Positions 1-5,489 of a DNA stretch of 24,383 nt are shown here, piece by piece (position 1 is the stretch's first letter; every line of letters begins with the position of its first letter). The position numbers were made by a program, and so were the translations under genes. The stretch covers positions 1-24,383 of IMG/VR virus record IMGVR_UViG_3300046820_000151. One strand, 5' to 3'. Below the pieces are notes generated by a model. That model had not been told where the DNA came from. It saw only the letters and a program-made list of their open reading frames with translations, and made no database searches. This DNA is from a virus.

Positions 1-2
1 GA

Positions 3-704
3 GCCATCGTACAAGGCCGACCTGATGACATTGCTGCTATCAGTGTTGGCAAGACAGCTGACTTTCGTACAGCACAGGAGATGGCAGGCGTCCTTGAACG
101 TCGCATCAGTGAAGCATTCCTGATCCTTAATGTAAGGGACAGTGAACGCACTACTGCTGAGGAAGTACGGATGACACAGATGGAAGTCGAGGCACAACTT
201 GGTGGTCTCTTCTCCCTACTGACTGTTGAGTTCCTGGTACCTTATCTGAACCGTAAGCTGTCGGTACTACAGAAGAACAATGACATTCCAAAGATCCCTA
301 AAGAACTTGTACGTCCCACCATTGTGGCTGGTATCAATGCACTTGGTCGTGGACAGGATAGGGAATCACTGGGTCAGTTCTTCACGATGATTGCACAGAC
401 GATGGGGCCTGAAGTTATCGGGCAACATCTGAACCTGGATGAAGCAATCAAACGTCTTGCTGCTGCACAAGGTATTGATGCACTCAACCTTGTCAAGTCT
501 ATGCAAGAGGTACAGCAAGAGAAGCAACAGAACTTCCAGCAGGGTCAACAGATGGAGATCACTAAGCAGGTTGGTCAACTAGCCAGCACTCCACTGATGG
601 ATCCTGATAAGAATCCACAAGCACTAGAAATGATCAATGGCAACGCAGCGTCCAACCAAGCTCCAGAAACCCAACAACCCGAAGGAGCCCCTCCCACAGG
701 TTGA
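3..704 (+). CDS. Portal (head-tail connector) protein, C-terminal part, 5' end outside window
   Basis: The reading frame is open from the left edge (first full codon at base 3) to the TGA at 702-704, so only about the last 233 residues are visible. The portal forms the dodecameric ring at one capsid vertex through which DNA is packaged and ejected; this role is known for T7 gp8. The visible part contains the helical stretch FRTAQEMAGVLERRISEAFL, followed by EVEAQLGGLFSLLTVEFLVP, which resembles the C-terminal third of T7-like portals, and ends in a Gln-rich, low-complexity tail. Position supports the call, since a scaffold-like gene and a T7-type capsid gene follow. The ATG at 81 is internal and should not be taken as the start. 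T7 gp8 is about 536 residues, so roughly half is missing. Confidence 0.85.
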   Translation, partial: AIVQGRPDDIAAISVGKTADFRTAQEMAGVLERRISEAFLILNVRDSERTTAEEVRMTQMEVEAQLGGLFSLLTVEFLVPYLNRKLSVLQKNNDIPKIPKELVRPTIVAGINALGRGQDRESLGQFFTMIAQTMGPEVIGQHLNLDEAIKRLAAAQGIDALNLVKSMQEVQQEKQQNFQQGQQMEITKQVGQLASTPLMDPDKNPQALEMINGNAASNQAPETQQPEGAPPTG

Positions 705-855
705 TCCCCCCGAACAGCTAGAAGAGGATAACCGATACCTCAAGCGAACCAAACTTGGTACCCCAACTATCGGTCGTTCACCCGATTACGTCAAGACTAT
801 TGGTCTAGGTAATCTAACCGTTATTACTGCAGATGGCAAACGAAATTACACTTAA
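637..855 (+). CDS. Small hypothetical protein between portal and scaffold
   Basis: This 72-residue ORF begins inside the portal gene (overlap 68 bp, different frame) and ends 23 bp inside the scaffold gene. It is the only frame that explains the 128 bp between those two genes, which is the main reason to accept it. It is Pro- and Lys-rich at the N-terminus (MATQRPTKLQKPNNPKEP) with a more ordinary C-terminal half (TPTIGRSPDYVKTIGLGNLT). I do not recognise a family. No strong Shine-Dalgarno is visible, so translation may be coupled to the portal gene. The ATG at 637 is the only ATG in the frame. Small ORFs at this position are plausible in cyanopodoviruses, but no function can be given. Confidence 0.6.
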   Translation: MATQRPTKLQKPNNPKEPLPQVDPPEQLEEDNRYLKRTKLGTPTIGRSPDYVKTIGLGNLTVITADGKRNYT

Positions 856-1591
856 TCCCTACGAACAAGTTGAAGGAGAATTTACTGCTGAGGAGCTTGA
901 CTCTCTCCGTGTTGGAGAGGAGATGGCTGAAGCAGAGAACCAACTCCTGGCTGGTAAATACCAATCAGCTGAGGAACTTGAGCGTGGTTACCTTGAATTA
1001 CAGAAGCGTCTGAGTGGCAAGGAGGAGCCCCAGGAAGGCACTCCTGAGATCCAAGAGGAGGATGATACTCAACCTGAAGAAGAGGCACCTCCTGATGGCT
1101 TGTACGAGCAGCTGGTTGAATCCTACCGTGAAGGTAAGTGGGACCCTGAACTAGTTGAGAAGGTTGAGAGTATGGACTCCATTGATGTTCTCAACCTGAT
1201 GCTTGAGAATGGTTCCCAACAACAAGCGCCTGTTGCAACCCAAGAAGATGTGGCTGGTATTCAAGAGTCCGTTGGTGGACCTGAAGAGTATGGCAACATG
1301 ATTCAATGGGCTAGTCAGAACCTCTCTGAACAAGAGATTAGTTTGTACGATGCAGCTATTGATAGGGGTGATCCTCTCACCATGTTCTTTGCTGCACAAG
1401 CATTGTTCTCTCGTTATCAAGACTCTGTTGGATATGACGGTGAGTTGTTGACTGGCTCTGCTCCGCAGACCACTAGTCAAGGCTTCCGTTCACAGGCAGA
1501 GTTGATTGCTGCTATGAGCGATCCTCGCTACGACAAAGACCCCGCCTATCGACAGGACATTGCTGACAAACTTGCTGTATCTAACATCTAA
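833..1591 (+). CDS. Capsid assembly scaffolding protein (T7 gp9-like)
   Basis: The product is 252 residues, very acidic and rich in Glu, Gln and Asp, with long predicted helical stretches (for example SAEELERGYLELQKRLSGKE near residues 44-63). Scaffolds of T7-like phages fill the procapsid, guide capsid protein assembly and leave during packaging. T7 gp9 is about 307 residues, so this one is somewhat short. The sequence is not conserved enough for motif-level proof; the call rests on composition, length and position between portal and major capsid genes. Unlike in T7, the capsid gene does not follow directly: an island of photosynthesis and other accessory genes lies between. The stop codon overlaps the ATG of hli by one base (TAATG), suggesting translational coupling. 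Confidence 0.8.
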   Translation: MANEITLNPYEQVEGEFTAEELDSLRVGEEMAEAENQLLAGKYQSAEELERGYLELQKRLSGKEEPQEGTPEIQEEDDTQPEEEAPPDGLYEQLVESYREGKWDPELVEKVESMDSIDVLNLMLENGSQQQAPVATQEDVAGIQESVGGPEEYGNMIQWASQNLSEQEISLYDAAIDRGDPLTMFFAAQALFSRYQDSVGYDGELLTGSAPQTTSQGFRSQAELIAAMSDPRYDKDPAYRQDIADKLAVSNI

Positions 1592-1785
1592 TGACCGTCA
1601 CTACTAACGAACGGAACCAACAAAACATCTTTGCAAAGGAGCCCCCTATCTACATGGACGACAACTACACTGTATCTCACAATGAGCGAGCCGAACTCCT
1701 TAATGGTCGCCTCGCTATGCTTGGCTTCGTGGCTGCTATTATCTCTTATGCAACCACGGGACAACTGATCCCAGGAGTATGGTAA
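1591..1785 (+). CDS. hli: High-light-inducible protein (Hli/HLIP)
   Basis: This 64-residue protein has a single transmembrane helix of the chlorophyll a/b-binding family in its C-terminal half. The diagnostic motif ExxNGRxAMxGF is intact (E35, N38, R40; AELLNGRLAMLGFVAA), followed by the common ending TTGQLIPGVW. Such proteins sit in the thylakoid membrane, bind chlorophyll and carotenoid, and are thought to dissipate excess light energy and protect photosystem II. The N-terminal 30 residues are hydrophilic and variable, as in phage hli genes. The second Glu often found in the helix is replaced here around Y53. The ATG overlaps the scaffold stop by one base. It probably acts with the D1 protein encoded downstream to sustain photosynthesis in infected cells. 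Confidence 0.95.
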   Translation: MTVTTNERNQQNIFAKEPPIYMDDNYTVSHNERAELLNGRLAMLGFVAAIISYATTGQLIPGVW

Positions 1786-2115
1786 ATGGTAGAGGCCGCC
1801 TATATGGCTGGCCTTTACGAAGGTGAAGGGAACATAAGTAAAACATCGCTGAACGGTTACCGCATACAAATTGGCATGACCGATCTAGATGTACTTGAAA
1901 GGTTTAGAGAATATGCTGGTGGTGTAGGTACTATCTCGCCGATGAAGAAGTACCAACCACATCACAAAGATTCGTGGAAACTGCGCATCGGTGATAAACA
2001 GAACGTAGCCAGGCTGCTCTCAACTATGCTCCCTTACCTTGGTAACCGCCGTGCCTATGACGCACTCAATGCGTTAGATGATATTGATTACAGCACTAGG
2101 AAACCTATCCACTAA
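1786..2115 (+). CDS. Free-standing LAGLIDADG-type homing endonuclease
   Basis: The 109-residue product opens with AAYMAGLYEGEGNI (residues 4-17), a single LAGLIDADG motif of the GEG type. E14 aligns with the catalytic acid, and E12 takes the place of the first Asp. Downstream segments (TDLDVLERFREYAGGVGTI; W62-R65; a C-terminal LPYLGNRRAYDAL helix) fit the alpha-beta-beta-alpha-beta-beta-alpha fold. With one motif it should work as a homodimer that cuts a long DNA site. There is no intron around it, since flanking genes are intact, so it is a free-standing mobile gene lodged between hli and the RlpA/psbA genes. Its ATG directly follows the hli TAA, in the same frame. Target site unknown. It could also have decayed into a DNA-binding regulator. 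Confidence 0.85.
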   Translation: MVEAAYMAGLYEGEGNISKTSLNGYRIQIGMTDLDVLERFREYAGGVGTISPMKKYQPHHKDSWKLRIGDKQNVARLLSTMLPYLGNRRAYDALNALDDIDYSTRKPIH

Positions 2116-2123
2116 AGTATCAT

Positions 2124-2155
2124 AGGCTCAACCTCCTGCGAGTGGTGTTGAGCCT
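2124..2155 (+). terminator. Hairpin after the endonuclease gene, possible weak terminator
   Basis: A perfect 9-bp inverted repeat, AGGCTCAAC (2124-2132) and GTTGAGCCT (2147-2155), encloses a 14-nt loop. Only three T residues follow before AAG, so it is a poor intrinsic terminator. It could instead act as an mRNA stabiliser, a processing site, or a brake on the RlpA-like gene whose GTG start lies only 7 nt downstream. Confidence 0.45.
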
Positions 2156-2161
2156 TTAAGT

Positions 2162-2494
2162 GTGGACGGAAATAAGAAAGTACTTCGCTATCTTATCATG
2201 ATTCCTCTTCTAACAACTCTGTCGGTGATTAGCTCTTGGTATGGTCCTGGCTTCCATGGAAACCTTACCGCTAGCGGATCTCGATATAATCAATACGGCC
2301 TTACTGCTGCTCATAAGACACTCCCGTTTGGTACAAGACTTAAGGTCTGCTTCAAACGATGTGCCGTAGTGACGGTCAATGATCGAGGACCCTATGTCTA
2401 TGGACGTTCTCTTGATCTCAGTAAAGGTGCGGCTGATGCTATCGGTCTCACTGGCTCTGGTGTTGGACGAGTCAAAGTAACTCGACTAACTTAA
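2162..2494 (+). CDS. RlpA-like double-psi beta-barrel protein, putative exported lytic transglycosylase
   Basis: The 110-residue protein has a basic N-terminus and a hydrophobic stretch (residues 11-23) that looks like a signal peptide or anchor. It leads straight into an RlpA domain: SSWYGPGFHG (24-33), TASG (36-39), GLTAAHKTLPFGTRLKV (46-62) and VNDRGPYVYGRSLDLS (72-87). Bacterial RlpA proteins bind or cleave denuded peptidoglycan. The Asp of NDRGP (D74) is kept, but the Glu usual after TASG is Ser here (S40), so catalysis is uncertain. There is no lipobox Cys and no SPOR domain. A cysteine pair (C63, C67) sits where RlpA usually has a short loop. The start is GTG at 2162; an ATG at 2198 would shorten the leader by 12 residues. 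It sits 6 bp upstream of psbA. A role in lysis or wall opening is inference. Confidence 0.8.
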   Translation: MDGNKKVLRYLIMIPLLTTLSVISSWYGPGFHGNLTASGSRYNQYGLTAAHKTLPFGTRLKVCFKRCAVVTVNDRGPYVYGRSLDLSKGAADAIGLTGSGVGRVKVTRLT

Positions 2495-2500
2495 CCAACT

Positions 2501-3583
2501 ATGACTGCTACCCTTGTAGCTCCCGAGTCCCGAGTTAACCCTTGGGACTCTTATCTTAACTGGGTAACCAGTACAAACAACCGTCTTTATGTGGGTCACT
2601 TCGGTGTCCTGATGATCCCCTGCCTGTTGGCAGCAACCACTTGCTTTATTCTTGCATTCATTGCAGCACCTCCTGTTGACATTGATGGTATCCGTGAACC
2701 CGTAGCTGGGAGTCTAATGTATGGAAACAACATCATATCGGGAGCCGTCGTACCGAGCAGCAATGCCATCGGACTACACTTCTACCCAATTTGGGAAGCT
2801 CATTCACTTGATGAATGGCTCTACAACGGGGGTCCGTTTCAACTCACTGTCTTCCACTTCCTCATTGGCATCTATGCTTACATGGGACGAGAGTGGGAAC
2901 TTAGCTATCGATTAGGGATGAGGCCCTGGATCTTTGTTGCATACTCAGCCCCAGTTGCCGCAGCCACGGCAGTTTTCCTTGTCTACCCGTTTGGTCAGGG
3001 TAGTTTCTCCGATGCTATGCCTCTGGGTATTTCGGGAACGTTCAACTACATGCTTGTTTTCCAAGCCGAGCATAACATTCTCATGCACCCATTTCACATG
3101 CTTGGCGTCGCTGGTGTGTTCGGTGGGTCGCTATTCAGTGCAATGCACGGTTCCCTTGTTACGTCCTCGCTGGTACGCGAGACGACTGAGCAAGAGTCGC
3201 AGAACTATGGTTACAAGTTTGGCCAAGAGGAAGAGACTTATAATATTGTCGCTGCTCACGGTTACTTTGGTCGGCTTATCTTTCAATATGCCAGCTTTAA
3301 TAATTCCCGTAGCCTTCATTTCTTTCTGGCTGCCTGGCCTGTTGTAGGTATCTGGTTTGCTGCACTTGGTGTTAGCACCATGGCGTTCAACCTGAACGGC
3401 TTCAACTTCAACCAATCCCTGTTGTCTGCTGAGGGACATGTGGTCAACACATGGGCAGACATCCTCAACAAAGCTAACCTTGGCTTTGAAGTGATGCACG
3501 AACGTAATGCTCACAACTTCCCACTTGATCTTGCAGCAGCTGACACAACTCCTGTGGCACTGACTGCTCCTACCATTGGTTAA
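2501..3583 (+). CDS. psbA: Photosystem II reaction centre protein D1
   Basis: This is a complete, uninterrupted 360-residue D1; numbering is shifted by +1 from the usual. Key residues are all present: TyrZ (Y162), D171 and E190 of the manganese site, H191, the P680 ligand H199, S265 of the QB pocket, and the [14 protein letters not shown] segment with the other Mn ligands. C-terminal processing would be after A345, leaving a 15-residue tail. Position 131 is Glu, as in high-light D1 forms. D1 is the fast-turnover core subunit of photosystem II, and phage copies are expressed late to maintain photosynthesis. Unusual residues compared with D1 sequences I know are H33 (usually Trp in YVGWFG), H101 (usually Ala), F113, A172 and Y183. 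No group I intron is present. No clear Shine-Dalgarno precedes the ATG. Confidence 0.98.
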   Translation: MTATLVAPESRVNPWDSYLNWVTSTNNRLYVGHFGVLMIPCLLAATTCFILAFIAAPPVDIDGIREPVAGSLMYGNNIISGAVVPSSNAIGLHFYPIWEAHSLDEWLYNGGPFQLTVFHFLIGIYAYMGREWELSYRLGMRPWIFVAYSAPVAAATAVFLVYPFGQGSFSDAMPLGISGTFNYMLVFQAEHNILMHPFHMLGVAGVFGGSLFSAMHGSLVTSSLVRETTEQESQNYGYKFGQEEETYNIVAAHGYFGRLIFQYASFNNSRSLHFFLAAWPVVGIWFAALGVSTMAFNLNGFNFNQSLLSAEGHVVNTWADILNKANLGFEVMHERNAHNFPLDLAAADTTPVALTAPTIG

Positions 3584-3585
3584 TC

Positions 3586-3756
3586 ATGGCACTAGGTTAC
3601 GATCCTAAAGTATCTAAAGCTATCCCCAACTATGTCGTAAAGGCAACTGGTGATCGCTTCTTTATCCCTGCTTATCCTGAGCCCCACACTAAGGCTGGTG
3701 ACCTTGCACAATGCAAGAAGCTTAGCCCTCTTGGTGTTGAACAGGTAGCGGTGTGA
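3586..3756 (+). CDS. Small hypothetical protein downstream of psbA (56 residues)
   Basis: An ATG two bases after the psbA stop opens a 56-residue frame ending at TGA 3754-3756. The sequence (starting MALGYDPKVSKAIPNYVVKA) is moderately basic, has no membrane segment and has one Cys. The tight spacing to psbA and the codon pattern, which looks like that of neighbouring genes, support it being translated. I do not recognise the family. The stop codon lies 4 nt before a predicted RNA pseudoknot. Readthrough would add only 12 residues before TAG, so recoding is not suggested. Confidence 0.55.
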   Translation: MALGYDPKVSKAIPNYVVKATGDRFFIPAYPEPHTKAGDLAQCKKLSPLGVEQVAV

Positions 3757-3760
3757 CCTT

Positions 3761-3914
3761 CCCTACCGATGCTGTGGTTGGTAGGGATAGTATAGACACA
3801 GCACTAATTGTGAACTAATAACGGGAGTCAGGCACCTCAGTGTCGGACCTGGCTCCTATTGGTTAAGGCCGAGTACGCTCGACACCCTTAGCCATTGACA
3901 GTCGGAGAGACGAC
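3761..3914 (+). ncRNA. Predicted structured RNA element between psbA and capsid gene
   Basis: Within the 225-bp gap, four consecutive structures can be drawn. (1) An H-type pseudoknot: CCCTACC 3761-3767 pairs with GGTAGGG 3780-3786, and the loop sequence TGCTGTG 3770-3776 pairs with CACAGCA 3797-3803. (2) A 10-bp stem, 3823-3832 with 3848-3857, containing two G-T wobbles. (3) A 9-bp stem, 3860-3868 with 3886-3894, enclosing a second hairpin CGAG-TACG-CTCG (3870-3881). (4) A small hairpin GTCG/CGAC (3901-3904 and 3911-3914). The loop of stem 2 (GTGTCG, 3840-3845) is also complementary to CGACAC at 3880-3885 and 3911-3916, allowing alternative folding. It could be the 5' leader of the capsid mRNA, a processing site or a separate RNA. 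I do not recognise a known RNA class; pairing was found by eye. Confidence 0.5.
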
Positions 3915-3930
3915 ACCCGTTTAAATATAG
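3880..3930 (+). promoter_or_regulatory. Possible promoter region for the capsid transcript
   Basis: CGACACCC occurs twice, 31 bp apart (3880-3887 and 3911-3918). The second copy continues as CACCCGT, which resembles the 3' half of the promoter I remember for the Syn5 phage RNA polymerase (ATTGGGCACCCGTAA); the 5' half does not match. A host-type alternative is TTGACA at 3895-3900 with an AT-rich TTTAAATATA at 3920-3929, but the spacing (19 bp or more) is longer than ideal. The rest of the leader to 3981 holds the palindromes AAAAATTTTT (3934-3943) and CCAGATCTGG (3944-3953) and no good Shine-Dalgarno close to the capsid ATG. Confidence 0.35.
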
Positions 3931-3981
3931 CGCAAAAATTTTTCCAGATCTGGAGCCCGTAGAAATTCTCTTTCACTTACA

Positions 3982-5031
3982 ATGGCTCTTACTCTTCCCG
4001 GCACTCCTTCTGGTGGTGCCAACCTCGGCTTTACCGCTGTAGGTAATATCAACAAAACTCCTGGTCTTGGTCTTACCCAAGGCGGGACTAACTACGATGC
4101 TAAGTACGCTACCTATCTCAAGCTCTTTAGTGGCGAGATGTTTAAAGCGTATGAGAACGCAACGATTGCAAAAGGTACTGTGCAGAACCGTACCCTGAAG
4201 AACGGCAAAGCTTTGCAGTTCATCTTCACTGGCCGTATGACGGCAAATTATCATCAACCGGGAACCCCAATTTTAGGTTCAGGGGATCCCCCGGTGGCTG
4301 AGAAGACCATCATCTGCGATGACCTGCTGGTGTCTTCCGCTTTCGTTTACGATTTGGATGAGACGCTAGCACACTACAGCCTGCGTTCTGAAATTGCTAA
4401 GAAGATCGGCTACGCTCTTGCTGAAGCCTACGATAAGAAGATCTTCCGCACCATCGCTAAGGCTGCTCGTGAGGCCCATCCGATCACTGCTGGTCCTGGT
4501 CCTGAGCCCGGTGGTTCTATCATCAAGCTCGGTGCTGGTAATGAGTACAGCGCCCAGCATCTGGTGGATGCCTTCTTTGAAGCTGCTGCCATCCTGGATG
4601 AGAAGAACCTGCCCAAGCAAGGTCGCACTGCTGTGCTGTCTCCTCGTCAGTACTACGCTCTGATCTCCCAGGTTGATACTAACATCCTGAACCGTGACTT
4701 TGGCAACAGCCAGGGTAACCTGAACAGCGGTGAAGGTCTCTATGAGATCGCTGGTATCAGCATCCGTAAGTCCAACAACCTGCCCTTCAAGGCTGGTAAC
4801 GTGGCTCGTGTGGATGGTGAGAACAACGATTACGGCGGTGACTTCTCTAACCACTGTGGTCTCATCTACTTCAAAGATGCTGCTGGTGTTGTGGAAGCTA
4901 TTGCTCCCTCCGTGCAGACCACCTCTGGTGATGTGTCCGTGATGTATCAAGGTGACCTGATTGTCGGTCGTCTTGCCATGGGTGTTGGCACCCTGAACCC
5001 TGCTGCAGCTATCGAACTGCAGGCTGCCTGA
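3982..5031 (+). CDS. Major capsid protein (T7 gp10-like)
   Basis: At 349 residues the protein is very close to T7 gp10A (about 345). The N-terminus is flexible and Gly-rich, followed by YLKLFSGEMFKAYENATI (residues 45-62) and FIFTGRMTANYHQPGTPILG (80-99), which is the N-arm/E-loop region of T7-type HK97-fold capsid proteins. Further along are DLLVSSAFVYDLDETLAHY, a helical DKKIFRTIAKAAREAHP and an RTAVLSPRQYYALISQ segment typical of the P domain. About 415 copies form the T=7 head in T7-like phages. The ATG has no convincing ribosome-binding site within 20 bp, notable for such an abundant protein; leader structure may matter. Codon use is strongly biased toward a few C/T-ending codons, as expected for high expression. 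Confidence 0.95.
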   Translation: MALTLPGTPSGGANLGFTAVGNINKTPGLGLTQGGTNYDAKYATYLKLFSGEMFKAYENATIAKGTVQNRTLKNGKALQFIFTGRMTANYHQPGTPILGSGDPPVAEKTIICDDLLVSSAFVYDLDETLAHYSLRSEIAKKIGYALAEAYDKKIFRTIAKAAREAHPITAGPGPEPGGSIIKLGAGNEYSAQHLVDAFFEAAAILDEKNLPKQGRTAVLSPRQYYALISQVDTNILNRDFGNSQGNLNSGEGLYEIAGISIRKSNNLPFKAGNVARVDGENNDYGGDFSNHCGLIYFKDAAGVVEAIAPSVQTTSGDVSVMYQGDLIVGRLAMGVGTLNPAAAIELQAA

Positions 5032-5034
5032 TAA

Positions 5035-5042
5035 AAGGAGGT
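5035..5042 (+). promoter_or_regulatory. Strong Shine-Dalgarno for the first small gene after the capsid gene
   Basis: AAGGAGGT lies 7 bp before the ATG at 5050. It is among the best ribosome-binding sites in the window and fixes that start. Confidence 0.8.
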
Positions 5043-5049
5043 AACCTAA

Positions 5050-5238
5050 ATGACTATGTCTGGTGGTGCTGGTACTGGCGGTGGTGGTGGAGCCCCTAAG
5101 GCTGCAACCACTGTCCTGCCTACTGTTACTGGTCACACGGTAGTTGAGGTTACCTTCCCCCGTCGTAATAACGATTCGGGGTTGGGTAGCTACTCTATCA
5201 AGTCTGAAACATACGACCCTCGTTCCTCTACTTACTAA
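5050..5238 (+). CDS. Small Gly-rich protein after the capsid gene, candidate capsid accessory protein
   Basis: The 62-residue product starts with a Gly/Ala run (GGAGTGGGGGAPKAA), then TVLPTVTGHTVVEVTFPRR and a C-terminal SYSIKSETYDPRSSTY. A strong Shine-Dalgarno 7 bp upstream indicates high translation. It lies between the capsid gene and the terminator, so it should be made with the capsid protein. Its TVVEVTFPRR segment looks like a short beta strand. The motif IKSET recurs as VKSET in the next gene, suggesting two related small proteins. I do not recognise a family. A head decoration or head-completion role is inference from position only. Confidence 0.7.
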   Translation: MTMSGGAGTGGGGGAPKAATTVLPTVTGHTVVEVTFPRRNNDSGLGSYSIKSETYDPRSSTY

Positions 5239-5240
5239 TC

Positions 5241-5444
5241 ATGGCTGCAAATAAAGCTACTGAAGTGGGGACTGCTGCTGCTACTAATGGTAGCTGCGCC
5301 GACCCTACTGTTCGTATTAGCGTAGCCCGTACCCGTCGTGCCTTTGGTGGCACTGCAGTTGCTGCTTCCACTGTGAAGTCTGAAACTAAGGGTATGCGGA
5401 CTGCATACGCTAATCAAGAATGCAACATTCCTGCCATTCCGTAA
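5241..5444 (+). CDS. Small Ala/Thr-rich protein, candidate capsid accessory protein
   Basis: The 67-residue product begins two bases after the preceding stop. Its centre (DPTVRISVARTRRAFGGTAV) is strand-like and basic, and its end (ASTVKSETKGMRTAYANQEC) repeats the (I/V)KSET motif of the preceding gene. Two cysteines are present (C19, C61). It is the last gene before a strong terminator, so it belongs to the capsid transcript. No family is recognised. It could be a capsid decoration or knob protein, but nothing in the sequence proves that. Confidence 0.65.
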   Translation: MAANKATEVGTAAATNGSCADPTVRISVARTRRAFGGTAVAASTVKSETKGMRTAYANQECNIPAIP

Positions 5445-5454
5445 TGGCTAACTG

Positions 5455-5481
5455 GGGACTCCTTCGGGGGTCCCTTTTTTT
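5455..5481 (+). terminator. Intrinsic terminator after the capsid operon
   Basis: GGGACTCC (5455-5462), tetraloop TTCG (5463-5466) and GGGGTCCC (5467-5474) form an 8-bp stem with one T-G wobble, followed directly by seven T residues (5475-5481). This is a textbook rho-independent terminator with the very stable UUCG loop. T7 has its late terminator at the same place, just after gene 10. It would cap capsid transcripts and let reduced readthrough feed the tail genes. Confidence 0.93.
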
Positions 5482-5489
5482 ATTTACTT

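Noticed and set aside
2501-3583. psbA interrupted by an intron, as in some cyanophages
   Set aside because: The D1 frame is continuous from residue 1 to 360 with all conserved blocks in order.
3754-3803. Programmed frameshift or stop readthrough driven by the pseudoknot
   Set aside because: No slippery heptamer precedes it, and readthrough would add only 12 residues before another stop.
3757-3981. Group I intron or intron remnant in the psbA-capsid gap
   Set aside because: AGAGACGACA and AAATATAG vaguely recall group I core elements, but they do not pair as P7, only about 10 nt lie between them, and neither flanking gene is interrupted.
3757-3981. tRNA gene or known small ribozyme
   Set aside because: No cloverleaf, no T-loop consensus and no CCA-end stem can be drawn; no hammerhead core (CTGATGA plus GAAA) is present.
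4960-5060. Frameshift extension of the capsid protein, as in T7 gp10B
   Set aside because: No slippery sequence is seen at the end of the gene. The next gene has its own strong Shine-Dalgarno, and stops at 5032 and 5047 block in-frame readthrough into it.
4366-5136. Long reverse-strand ORF opposite the capsid gene
   Set aside because: It is the mirror of a strongly codon-biased gene; its Thr/Ser-rich low-complexity product has no recognisable domain and no ribosome-binding site.
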